Origin: TMED27 sp037969235
GTDB taxonomy: Bacteria > Pseudomonadota > Alphaproteobacteria > Micavibrionales > Micavibrionaceae
NCBI GenBank assembly: GCA_037969235.1
Contig: JBBKXA010000043.1
Location: 1-29,908 of the forward strand
Direction of reading: 5' to 3'
DNA: 29,908 nucleotides
Notes under the pieces: generated by a model
The model's database searches: none
The model's input: the letters and a program-made list of their open reading frames with translations, nothing else
What the model was told of the DNA's origin: nothing
Shown: piece after piece, positions 14,867 through 21,215 of the stretch
Layout of the letters: each line of letters opens with the position of its first letter
Position numbering within the stretch: position 1 is the first letter of the stretch
Translations under genes and position numbers: made by a program

Positions 14867-15860
14867 CGGCTTTGCTTTTCTTGCTGAAAAGATGTTCGAC
14901 GGAGCTGCGTTCTTCGCGGAGTTCTTTTTCGGTGGCGTCCATGCGTTGTCTTGAGAAATCATTAATCTCCAGCCCTTGCACGATTTTATATTTACCGTTT
15001 TCGCATGTTACGGGATAGCCGTAGATAACCCCTTTTTCGATGCCGTATGAGCCATCGGAGGGGATTGCCATGGAGACCCAATCGCCGTCCGCTGTGCCGA
15101 GTGCCCAGCTATGCATATGGTCGATTGCGGCGCTGGCGGCGCTGGCGGCGCTAGAGGCTCCGCGGGCTTTGATGATTGCGGCGCCGCGTTGTTGTACGGT
15201 CGGGATGAAATCATTTTCGTACCAGCTTTGGTCGATCGCCTCCATTGCGGCCTTGCCTTTGATTTTCGCATTGTGAAGGTCGGGATATTGTGTGGCGCTG
15301 TGGTTGCCCCAAATTGTGACATTGGTAATATCGGTTGAATGGGTGCCTGTTTTTTCCGCCAATTGTGAAATGGCGCGATTATGATCGAGGCGCACCATCG
15401 CCGTAAAGCATTTTGGGTCAAGATCGGGCGCGTTTTGCTGGGCGATTAATGCGTTTGTATTGGCAGGGTTGCCGACCACCAGCACTTTGACGTCACGGCT
15501 GGCGTGATCGTTGAGTGCTTTGCCTTGGGGGGCGAAAATGCCGCCATTGGCGGTGAGGAGATCTTTGCGCTCCATGCCTTCTTTGCGGGGCATTGCACCG
15601 ACGAGAAAGGCGTAGTCTGCGTCTTTGAAGGCTACGTTCGGATCATCGGTTGCGACAATATCATGTAGCAATGGGAATGCGCAGTCATTCAACTCCATCA
15701 CTACGCCTTTTAGCGCGTTTAGCGCGGGGGTGATTTCGAGGAGGTGGAGAATGACAGGTTGGTCGGGGCCGAGCATGTCACCAGCACCAATGCGGAATAG
15801 AAGTGCGTATCCAATTTGTCCTGCGGCTCCTGTTATTACGACGCGTACTGGTTTTTTCAT
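14862..15860 (-). CDS. mdh: Malate dehydrogenase, type 2 (cytosolic-like)
   Basis: NAD-dependent malate dehydrogenase interconverting malate and oxaloacetate in the TCA cycle; 332 residues. The start at 15860 (MKKPVRVVITG) has AAGGAG about 9 bases upstream; an upstream in-frame ATG has no such site. Marks: GAAGQIG NAD loop (11-17), acidic Glu42 for NAD preference, substrate arginines in PRKEGMERKD (92, 98), RLDHNR (Asp159) and WGNHSATQYPD (His187). These are signatures of the type 2 MDH family (eukaryotic cytosolic, actinobacterial, Burkholderia, Thermus), not of the shorter LDH-like MDH usual in alphaproteobacteria. It is still first in the mdh-sucC-sucD-sucA order and next to zapE, as in relatives. 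Confidence 0.97.
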   Translation of the reverse strand: MKKPVRVVITGAAGQIGYALLFRIGAGDMLGPDQPVILHLLEITPALNALKGVVMELNDCAFPLLHDIVATDDPNVAFKDADYAFLVGAMPRKEGMERKDLLTANGGIFAPQGKALNDHASRDVKVLVVGNPANTNALIAQQNAPDLDPKCFTAMVRLDHNRAISQLAEKTGTHSTDITNVTIWGNHSATQYPDLHNAKIKGKAAMEAIDQSWYENDFIPTVQQRGAAIIKARGASSAASAASAAIDHMHSWALGTADGDWVSMAIPSDGSYGIEKGVIYGYPVTCENGKYKIVQGLEINDFSRQRMDATEKELREERSSVEHLFSKKSKAA

Positions 15861-15905
15861 GGTGGTGGGCTCCTTGTGAGAATTGTGAATCTGTGGCGTT
15901 AATTT

Positions 15906-15940
15906 AACCACAGATGGGGGATGATGAACACGGATTTTTT
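15906..15940. repeat. Dispersed intergenic repeat, copy 2 (CCACAGATGG...AACACGGATTTTT)
   Basis: Starts aaccacagatgg and ends aacacggatttttt. Same orientation as the copy at 2186-2219, and likewise just upstream of a minus-strand TCA gene (mdh, 46 bases). The centre differs (gggatgatg against acacagata). Confidence 0.6.
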
Positions 15941-15951
15941 ACTCATTATAT

Positions 15952-15987
15952 GTCATCTTGAGCGTAGCCGAGGAATCGTGGAATGAC
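15952..15987. repeat. Intergenic repeat of the GTCAT...GAGCGTAG...GAATC...ATGAC type
   Basis: gtcat (15952-15956) and atgac (15983-15987) are inverted arms around ttgagcgtagccgaggaatc. The core strongly resembles a short intergenic repeat seen in many bacterial genomes (GTCATTC-(C/T)GAGCG-AGTCGA-GAATC). It lies 12 bases beyond repeat copy 2 and 8 bases from the zapE stop. There is only one copy in this window. Confidence 0.5.
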
Positions 15988-15994
15988 GGAATTT

Positions 15995-17062
15995 TTAGCT
16001 TAAATACTCCGCGCTTTGCATTTCTTGCAGGCGGCTGATGGTGCGGTCGAATTCGAAGGCGTGGTCGTGGCCGCGATAGAGTTTTTCGGGGGTTGTATCG
16101 GCGCTGATGATGAGTTTAGTGTTCGCTTCGTATAGCGCATCGATGAGGGTCATGAGGCGTTTGGCTTCGTTGCGGCGGTCGTAGGTGAGTTTGGGGATTC
16201 CCTCTAACATTATCGTGTGGAATTTGTTGGCGATGGCGATGTAATCTTCTGCGCCGTGGGGTTGTTCGCAGAGTTGCGCGAAGGTGAGCCTTGCGATGCC
16301 TTTTGCTGTGCGTTCGATTATGATTTCGCGGCCTTTGACTTTGATGGTTGCCGTTTTTGGGGCGATGCCATCGGTTAGGGTTTTGAAAATCGCATCTATT
16401 TTGTTACGCGATTCTGTGCCTAACGGGGTGAAATAGCTGCCTTCTTGCATGAGGAATTGCGTGCGGTAATCGGTGGGGCTGTCGAGATGGATGATGGTTT
16501 GTTTTTCTTTGAGCAAGTGGATAAAACGTAAGAAACGATCACGCTGGAGGCCGCCTTCGTAGAGGCGATCGGGCGGCCAGTTGGAGGTGGAGATGACCAC
16601 GACGCCCGCCTTATATAGGCCACGGAATAAGCGCCCCAAGATCATCGCATCGGTCACGTCGATCACATGAAATTCATCGAAGCACAGCACGCGGGCTTCG
16701 TTTGCGATTTTTTTGGTGAGTTTGTTTATGGATTGGTCGCGGTCGGTTTTTTGTTCGTGGCAGTAATCGTGGACTTCGATCATAAATTCGTGGAAATGCA
16801 CGCGACGTTTGGGGATATGATCCGGCAGTGTTTCAAAGAATATATCCATGAGCATGGATTTGCCGCGCCCTACTCCGCCATAAATATATATGCCTTTTGG
16901 CGCGGGTTTGGATTTTGTAAACAGGCTTTTCTTTGGCGGGTATGTAAGCAATTCTTGATAAAGTGCATCAAGAATACGCATGCAGTTTTCCTGCGCGGGG
17001 TCGGGCGTGAGGGCGCCGCTGTCAATTTTTGATCTGTAAAGTGAGAGAGGGGATATTTCCAT
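15995..17062 (-). CDS. zapE: Cell division protein ZapE (AFG1-like ATPase)
   Basis: AFG1/ZapE family P-loop ATPase, 355 residues, cytoplasmic. Proteobacterial ZapE associates with the FtsZ ring and membrane-protein quality control. Walker A is GGVGRGKS (62-69) followed by MLMDIFF; Walker B is VLCFDEF (Asp129-Glu130) then HVIDVTDAM; sensor-like STSNWPPDRLYEGGLQR and C-terminal ISADTTPEKLYRG are also diagnostic. zapE next to mdh is common in alphaproteobacteria. The start codon and its GAGGGG ribosome site lie inside a perfect 8-bp hairpin (17047-17068), so translation may be controlled. It is last in the minus-strand block that starts at dgt, 45 bases after the 71-aa ORF. Confidence 0.96.
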   Translation of the reverse strand: MEISPLSLYRSKIDSGALTPDPAQENCMRILDALYQELLTYPPKKSLFTKSKPAPKGIYIYGGVGRGKSMLMDIFFETLPDHIPKRRVHFHEFMIEVHDYCHEQKTDRDQSINKLTKKIANEARVLCFDEFHVIDVTDAMILGRLFRGLYKAGVVVISTSNWPPDRLYEGGLQRDRFLRFIHLLKEKQTIIHLDSPTDYRTQFLMQEGSYFTPLGTESRNKIDAIFKTLTDGIAPKTATIKVKGREIIIERTAKGIARLTFAQLCEQPHGAEDYIAIANKFHTIMLEGIPKLTYDRRNEAKRLMTLIDALYEANTKLIISADTTPEKLYRGHDHAFEFDRTISRLQEMQSAEYLS

Positions 17063-17068
17063 CCCCTC
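17047..17068 (-). promoter_or_regulatory. Hairpin sequestering the zapE ribosome site and start codon
   Basis: On the minus strand GAGGGGAT, loop GGAAAT, ATCCCCTC: 8 perfect pairs, 5 of them G-C in a run with flanking pairs. The left arm is the ribosome site plus the A and T of the start codon, and the G of the ATG is the first loop base. If it forms in the mRNA it would hide the start, and ribosomes or a factor would have to open it. Confidence 0.5.
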
Positions 17069-17107
17069 ACTATAATATATTTCAATTCGAATTGCGTTAG
17101 AGGATTT

Positions 17108-17323
17108 TCAGTTGTTGAAATCTAATGACTGAGGATTTTCAGTGTCATTCGAGGAATGATCGTTGGTCCTGATGTATTTATAAGCTCCTGACATATTTTG
17201 TTGGCGGAATGCTTCCATCATCATTAATATTTGATTATCATCTGGTAATTCTGCGCGCTCCCAGACTTCACCTAGTCTAATTAAATAAGTTTCAATTCCG
17301 CCAATATCCATGTAATCCATCAT
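17108..17323 (-). CDS. Small unknown protein coupled to tatC (71 aa)
   Basis: Function not recognised. The ATG at 17323 overlaps the tatC stop (ATGA, 4 bases) and has GGAG in the tatC end as ribosome site, a typical coupled start. The product MMDYMDIGGIETYLIRLGEVWERAEL... is acidic, with a helical middle (NQILMMMEAFRQQNMSGAYKYI) and a polar, disordered tail; no membrane span or signal peptide. A much longer in-frame reading back into tatC (to 17788) exists but lies antiparallel in composition to a real protein and should be ignored. In many relatives serS follows tatC; this ORF takes that place. A link to Tat export is inferred from position only. Confidence 0.65.
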   Translation of the reverse strand: MMDYMDIGGIETYLIRLGEVWERAELPDDNQILMMMEAFRQQNMSGAYKYIRTNDHSSNDTENPQSLDFNN

Positions 17324-18069
17324 TTGCTCCTTTGTGTTCGACCAATTAGCCATATAGACAATTCGTACAACAACAATATGGGAATGGCAAGCATTATTTG
17401 GCTTATGACATCGGGTGGGGTAATGAAGGCGGCGAGGATGAAGGTGAGGATGAGCGCGTATTTTCGTTTGCTGGCGAGCCAATCGGCAGAAACGATCCCT
17501 GCCCTGCCCAACAGCGTTAATAAAACGGGGAGTTGAAAGCATAGGCCGAATGCGAATATGAGAGTCATGATGAGGTCGAGATACTCGCTGACCCTTGCTT
17601 CGAGCTGAATGGGGAGTGCGGTTTGTTCGCCGCTCGTTTGGAAACTTAAGAAAAACGGCCACGCCATTGGCAGTACAAGATAGTAGACTACTGCGCCGCC
17701 CGCAAAAAATAGTATCGGCGTTGCGATGAGGAACGGCAGGAAGGCGTTTTTTTCGGTCTTGTATAACCCCGGGGCAATGAATAGCCAAATTTGCAAGAGC
17801 AAAATCGGGAAGGTTAGGAAGATCCCAGCAAAAAATGCGACCTTAATGTAGGTGAAGAATGCTTCGGTTAGGCCGGTGTAAATTAGACGTTGGTTGTCGC
17901 CAGCCTCCATTGACGCCGCGAGCGGGGCAACAAGGAAGCTGTAGATATCCTCCACAAAAGAAAAGCATAGCCCCGTACCCAGCACCATCGCGGCGATAAT
18001 CCACATGAGGCGCGTGCGAAGCTCTATGAGGTGGTGGGTGATGGGTTGGGCGGTTTGTTGTTCAGTCAT
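17320..18069 (-). CDS. tatC: Sec-independent protein translocase TatC
   Basis: Polytopic inner-membrane core of the twin-arginine translocase and, with TatB, receptor for RR-signal peptides. 249 residues from the ATG at 18069, chosen because AAGGA lies about 7 bases upstream; an ATG at 18087 would add six residues. Family marks: HLIELRTRLMW at the N-terminus, LTEAFFTYIKVAFFAG, PGLYKTEKNAFLPF (conserved PGL.xxE loop) and FQLPVLLTLLGRAGI. Six membrane segments are apparent. It overlaps the tatB end by 8 bases and the downstream 71-aa ORF by 4. The C-terminus ends in a basic tail, RTQRSK. Confidence 0.97.
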   Translation of the reverse strand: MTEQQTAQPITHHLIELRTRLMWIIAAMVLGTGLCFSFVEDIYSFLVAPLAASMEAGDNQRLIYTGLTEAFFTYIKVAFFAGIFLTFPILLLQIWLFIAPGLYKTEKNAFLPFLIATPILFFAGGAVVYYLVLPMAWPFFLSFQTSGEQTALPIQLEARVSEYLDLIMTLIFAFGLCFQLPVLLTLLGRAGIVSADWLASKRKYALILTFILAAFITPPDVISQIMLAIPILLLYELSIWLIGRTQRSK

Positions 18070-18361
18070 GTTCACCGTCCTTTTCATTATGCGGCGCTAT
18101 GACATCTTCGTCTTCGGCGGCTTCATCGAAATCTTCGGAGCCTAGCGGTTTTTGTTCGAAATTGACGGAGGCGCGGAGGTCGTCAACGTCTGCTTCGTCC
18201 ATGAAATCGTCGAATTGGCGGGTGATGGCGTATTTCATATATTGAAAGCGGCGAAACAGGCGACCGATATTGCGCATGAGGACAGGGATTTCATTTGGAC
18301 CAATCACGAAAACCGCAACCGCCATAATGAGGAATAATTCTGCCCATCCGAAATCTAGCAT
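18062..18361 (-). CDS. tatB: Sec-independent protein translocase TatB
   Basis: 99-residue TatB. One N-terminal membrane segment (WAELFLIMAVAVFVIGP), the GPNEIPVLMR hinge (Gly-Pro then Pro before the amphipathic helix), then a long charged amphipathic helix and an acidic tail. MLDFGWAELF is the typical TatB opening with Glu8 in the membrane. It overlaps tatC by 8 bases. Upstream, three 8-bp repeats separate it from tatA. Confidence 0.94.
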   Translation of the reverse strand: MLDFGWAELFLIMAVAVFVIGPNEIPVLMRNIGRLFRRFQYMKYAITRQFDDFMDEADVDDLRASVNFEQKPLGSEDFDEAAEDEDVIAPHNEKDGEHD

Positions 18362-18364
18362 TTT

Positions 18365-18388
18365 GGAATGATGGAATGTTGGAATGTT
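18365..18388. repeat. Three tandem 8-bp units GGAATG(A/T)T between tatA and tatB
   Basis: ggaatgat, ggaatgtt, ggaatgtt fill most of the 33-base gap between the tatA stop and tatB start. There is no clear ribosome site for tatB on the minus strand here, so the repeat sits where that site should be. Confidence 0.6.
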
Positions 18389-18394
18389 GAAGCT

Positions 18395-18571
18395 TTAGAG
18401 ATCATCGTCTTTTTTGACTTTTTTCGGCTCGTCCACATCATCCTTTAAGCCTTTTTTAAAGCTGCGAATGCCGAGAGCGAGGTTTTCCGCGATGAACGGC
18501 ACGCGGCTTGCGCCAAAAACGACAATCAAGAGCAGGATGATAATTAAAATTTGCATGGGGCCGGGTGCCAT
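18395..18571 (-). CDS. tatA: Sec-independent protein translocase TatA (58 aa)
   Basis: Short TatA, the pore-forming component of the Tat translocase. The product starts MAPGPMQILIIILLLIVVFG: one membrane segment, then the FGASRVP hinge, an amphipathic helix (FIAENLALGIRSFKKGLKD) and a Lys/Asp-rich tail ending KKDDDL. Phe-Gly at 19-20 and the GxxxRSFKKG pattern are diagnostic. At 58 residues it is at the small end for the family. AAAGGATC about 7 bases before the ATG supports the start; Met6 is an alternative. First of tatABC, 30 bases downstream of scpB. Confidence 0.92.
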   Translation of the reverse strand: MAPGPMQILIIILLLIVVFGASRVPFIAENLALGIRSFKKGLKDDVDEPKKVKKDDDL

Positions 18572-18601
18572 ATTTGATCCTTTATCGTTCTTAACATACG
18601 C

Positions 18602-19249
18602 CTAGAGTGCGCCTTCTATTTCTAGATCGTCTTGGCCGTCTTGTCCATCATCATCTTCATCAAACATATCGGCGGTATCGGGGATGACTTGGATTGCCGG
18701 ACGGCGATCAAGTAGGCCAGAGGCTTTGAGGTCATCTAGGCCAGGAAGATCCATGATGGATTCGAGGGAGAATTGATCGAGGAAATCTCCCGTTGTTACC
18801 CATGTGAGGGGGCGGCCTGGTGTTTCGCGTCTGCGGCCTGGCTTGACCCATCCAGCTTCGATGAGGACATCGAGCGTGCCGCGATGGGTAGTGACGCCGC
18901 GAATATTTTCAATCTCGGCGCGGGTGACGGGTTGATGGTAGGCGATGATCGCGAGGGCTTCGAGAGGGGCGCGGGAGAGTTTTTTGTTGATTTGTTTTTC
19001 CAGCGCGAGGGCGTCGGCCAAATCGAGCGCGGTGCGAAACGCCCATTGTCCGTCCATTTCCACCAGATTAATACCGCGACCTTCGTAATGCGTTTTGAGT
19101 GCCATGAGGGATGCGCCGACATCCGCGCCTTTGAGGTCGCGAGCATGCATATATTCGTGCAGATCCTGCGTGCTAAGCGGGGTTGTGGAGGCGAAAAGCA
19201 GCGCCTCGATTACGCGGGTATATTCGTCAAAAGTTTTCATTTTATCCAT
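18602..19249 (-). CDS. scpB: Segregation and condensation protein B
   Basis: ScpB, the paired winged-helix (kite) subunit of the SMC-ScpAB condensin that compacts and segregates chromosomes. 215 residues. Marks: VIEALLFASTTPLS near the N-terminus, LSRAPLEALAIIAYHQPVTRAEIENIRGV in the middle, and GRRRETPGRPLTWVTT. The C-terminal tail is strongly acidic (DEDDDGQDGQDDLEIE). The start is ambiguous: Met1 at 19249 or Met4 at 19240; the latter forms an ATGA overlap with the stop of a 40-residue ORF upstream, which would couple them. No clear ribosome site for either. Confidence 0.96.
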   Translation of the reverse strand: MDKMKTFDEYTRVIEALLFASTTPLSTQDLHEYMHARDLKGADVGASLMALKTHYEGRGINLVEMDGQWAFRTALDLADALALEKQINKKLSRAPLEALAIIAYHQPVTRAEIENIRGVTTHRGTLDVLIEAGWVKPGRRRETPGRPLTWVTTGDFLDQFSLESIMDLPGLDDLKASGLLDRRPAIQVIPDTADMFDEDDDGQDGQDDLEIEGAL

Positions 19250-19359
19250 AGGGCTGTTGCGATGTAGCTCATTGCGCTAATGAGGATGGAATAGATCATG
19301 AGGCGCATGAGCCATGACATTTTTTTCTTTTTCGATTTATGTTCTTCATTTTCAATCAT
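19237..19359 (-). CDS. Membrane micro-protein between scpA and scpB (40 aa)
   Basis: A 40-codon frame beginning MIENEEHKSKKKKMSWLMRL and ending in one hydrophobic span (MIYSILISAMSYIATALWIK). It overlaps the scpA stop by 8 bases and reaches 4 bases past scpB's fourth codon start (ATGA), so it exactly bridges the gap. An AAGGGACAGG stretch within scpA serves as ribosome site. The topology would be Lys-rich cytoplasmic N-terminus and one membrane helix. In most bacteria scpA and scpB adjoin directly. Function unknown; a role in coupling or membrane anchoring is speculation. Confidence 0.6.
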   Translation of the reverse strand: MIENEEHKSKKKKMSWLMRLMIYSILISAMSYIATALWIK

Positions 19360-20191
19360 CGCCTGTCCCTTCAATGCTGCGCATATAAACGGGGCGAAAT
19401 AGGCCGTCCTGTTTGATTTCGAGCTTGCCTTGCTTGGCGAGCTCTAATCCTGCGGTGAGGGTAGAGGCGAGCGCGGAACGCCCATATATGCTATCTTTGA
19501 TTCCTTCGGGCATGAAGCTTTCTAATGTGCTCCAAACGGAGTTTATGCCTTTGCGTGGGAGAGCGCCAAGCATGCGTGTTAAGCGGCTCATGGCGCTGTC
19601 CGCGGACATGAGGTTGTATTCGGGCAAGTCATAATTTGCGTCTTCGTGGCGTTGTTTTATGTCGCCATAGGCTTTGAGCAGATCATAGAGTTTGGCATTC
19701 CATTGTGTTGTGGTTTTGATTTTCACGCCTTCGGGGGCGCCGCGTGCATGGACATCGTGCCCAAGTTGCGGGCGTTTTGAGAGCGTTTCCGCCGCATTTT
19801 GTATGGATTCCAGTCGGCGGAGTTGGAATTGCAGGGCTTCGGCCATGTCTTCGGCGGATGGGTCAACGGATTCATCTTCGCGGGGGAGAAGGAGGCGAGA
19901 TTTTAAATAGGCCAGCCATGCCGCCATCACAAGATATTCAGCAGCGAGTTCGAGGTTGAGCGCTTTTGCGCGTTCTACGAATTCGAGATATTGACGCACG
20001 AGTTGAAGAATGGAGATTTGCAGGAGATCAACTTTTTGTTTTTGCGCCAATTCTAGCAAAACATTGATTGGCCCTTCATAACCATCGATGTTGAGAAGGA
20101 GCGAGTCCACATCGTGCGGCGTTTGGTCGATTACGCGCGGCGGGTCTTCTTCGAATTTTGTTTCGATGTTTTCGGCTAAAGCTTGGCTCAT
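19352..20191 (-). CDS. scpA: Segregation and condensation protein A
   Basis: ScpA kleisin that bridges SMC heads and binds ScpB. 279 residues. Marks: FEGPI-type opening (YEGPINVLLELAQKQKVDLLQISILQLVRQYLEFV), AAEYLVMAAWLAYLKSRLLLP, and a C-terminal winged-helix region ending LELAKQGKLEIKQDGLFRPVY. The start overlaps the nagZ stop by 4 bases (ATGA), so translation is probably coupled. Downstream it overlaps the 40-aa micro-ORF. Confidence 0.97.
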   Translation of the reverse strand: MSQALAENIETKFEEDPPRVIDQTPHDVDSLLLNIDGYEGPINVLLELAQKQKVDLLQISILQLVRQYLEFVERAKALNLELAAEYLVMAAWLAYLKSRLLLPREDESVDPSAEDMAEALQFQLRRLESIQNAAETLSKRPQLGHDVHARGAPEGVKIKTTTQWNAKLYDLLKAYGDIKQRHEDANYDLPEYNLMSADSAMSRLTRMLGALPRKGINSVWSTLESFMPEGIKDSIYGRSALASTLTAGLELAKQGKLEIKQDGLFRPVYMRSIEGTGDD

Positions 20192-21186
20192 GCCGATAAA
20201 GTGGGATAAAATGGAGAATTTTGCAAGCGTTTGCGCGCTTTATCGCTTAAATTGGGCACAGATTTTGCAATTTCTTGCATTTCTGCGAGATTTCCGGAGC
20301 AATAGAGCGCGGCGTCGCAGCCCGCATTGACGGTTGCGGCGGCTCGCATGGCTTGTGTGCCATAGTGATCGAGCGCTTGCATCGCGATATCGTCGGATAC
20401 TAAAAAGCCGTTAAAGCCGATTTCGCCGCGGATTATTTCCTCGATCACTTTGCGCGATACGGATGCGGGGTGATCGGGGTCGATGTTTTCGTAGATGATG
20501 TGAGCGGCCATCGCCCAGATGTTTGACAAATCGGCGATGTTTGATATTGCCTTAAAAGGGGCGAAATCTTGAGCGCGCAGTTGATCGAGTGATGCGCTGA
20601 CGCGAGGGAGGTCTTTGTGGCTGTCGACGCTGCCGCGCCCGTGGCCAGGGATGTGTTTGATGATGGGCATGATGCCTTGAGTAAGAAATGTGCGACATGC
20701 GGATTCGGCAAGACGGGCGGTGATTTTAGGGTCATCGCTGAAGGCGCGGTCGCCGATAACGTTGTGGGTTATGTCGGTCAGCACATCGAGCACGGGGGCG
20801 CAGTTGGCGTTTATGCCGGCGTCGGTGAGTTCTTCGGCGATTCGGGTGATAGTTAAGCGCAGATCGGCGAGCGCGGCGTGTTCATTGGTTTTGGCCTTGT
20901 CGCCAAAATCCTGCATTGGGGGGTGTTCACGCCAGAGAGGAGGTTTAAGGCGTTGGACGCGACCTCCCTCCTGGTCGATCAGAATGGGGCAATTGCGCCC
21001 GAGCGTGGTTTTGAGGTCGTCGGTGAGGCGGCGCACTTGATCGGGGTTGGCAATATTTTTTACGCCTGTTTTGTTAAAAAGGATAAAACCAAGAGGGTTT
21101 GAATCTTTGAAGAAATCGCGTTCAGACTTGCTTAATACCTCGCTTTCGCAGGAATATATGACAGCTGATACATCTTTTAATGACAT
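20188..21186 (-). CDS. nagZ: Beta-N-acetylhexosaminidase (peptidoglycan recycling)
   Basis: GH3 family NagZ, which removes N-acetylglucosamine from anhydro-muropeptides during cell-wall recycling in the cytoplasm. 332 residues from the ATG at 21186 (MSLKDVSAVIYSC), chosen for a GGAT site and because family members start here; an in-frame ATG at 21234 would overlap the previous gene. Marks: ILIDQEGGRVQRL (69-80), KHIPGHGRGSVDSH (177-190; the mobile-loop Asp/His acid-base pair) and nucleophile Asp265 in FLVSDDIAMQAL. Gene order SPOR-nagZ-scpA-scpB-tatABC is a hallmark of alphaproteobacteria. Confidence 0.96.
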   Translation of the reverse strand: MSLKDVSAVIYSCESEVLSKSERDFFKDSNPLGFILFNKTGVKNIANPDQVRRLTDDLKTTLGRNCPILIDQEGGRVQRLKPPLWREHPPMQDFGDKAKTNEHAALADLRLTITRIAEELTDAGINANCAPVLDVLTDITHNVIGDRAFSDDPKITARLAESACRTFLTQGIMPIIKHIPGHGRGSVDSHKDLPRVSASLDQLRAQDFAPFKAISNIADLSNIWAMAAHIIYENIDPDHPASVSRKVIEEIIRGEIGFNGFLVSDDIAMQALDHYGTQAMRAAATVNAGCDAALYCSGNLAEMQEIAKSVPNLSDKARKRLQNSPFYPTLSA

Positions 21187-21215
21187 CTTTATCCGTACGC
21201 TATCCTCATCATTGA

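Noticed and set aside
15127..15153. Three 9-bp tandem units GCGGCGCTG inside mdh
   Set aside because: They encode Ser-Ala-Ala repeats in the conserved SSAASAA helix of type 2 Mdh, so they are ordinary coding sequence.
17324..17788. N-terminal extension of the 71-aa ORF into tatC
   Set aside because: Translates tatC DNA out of frame into Arg/His/Pro-rich sequence; the ATGA-coupled start at 17323 is far better.
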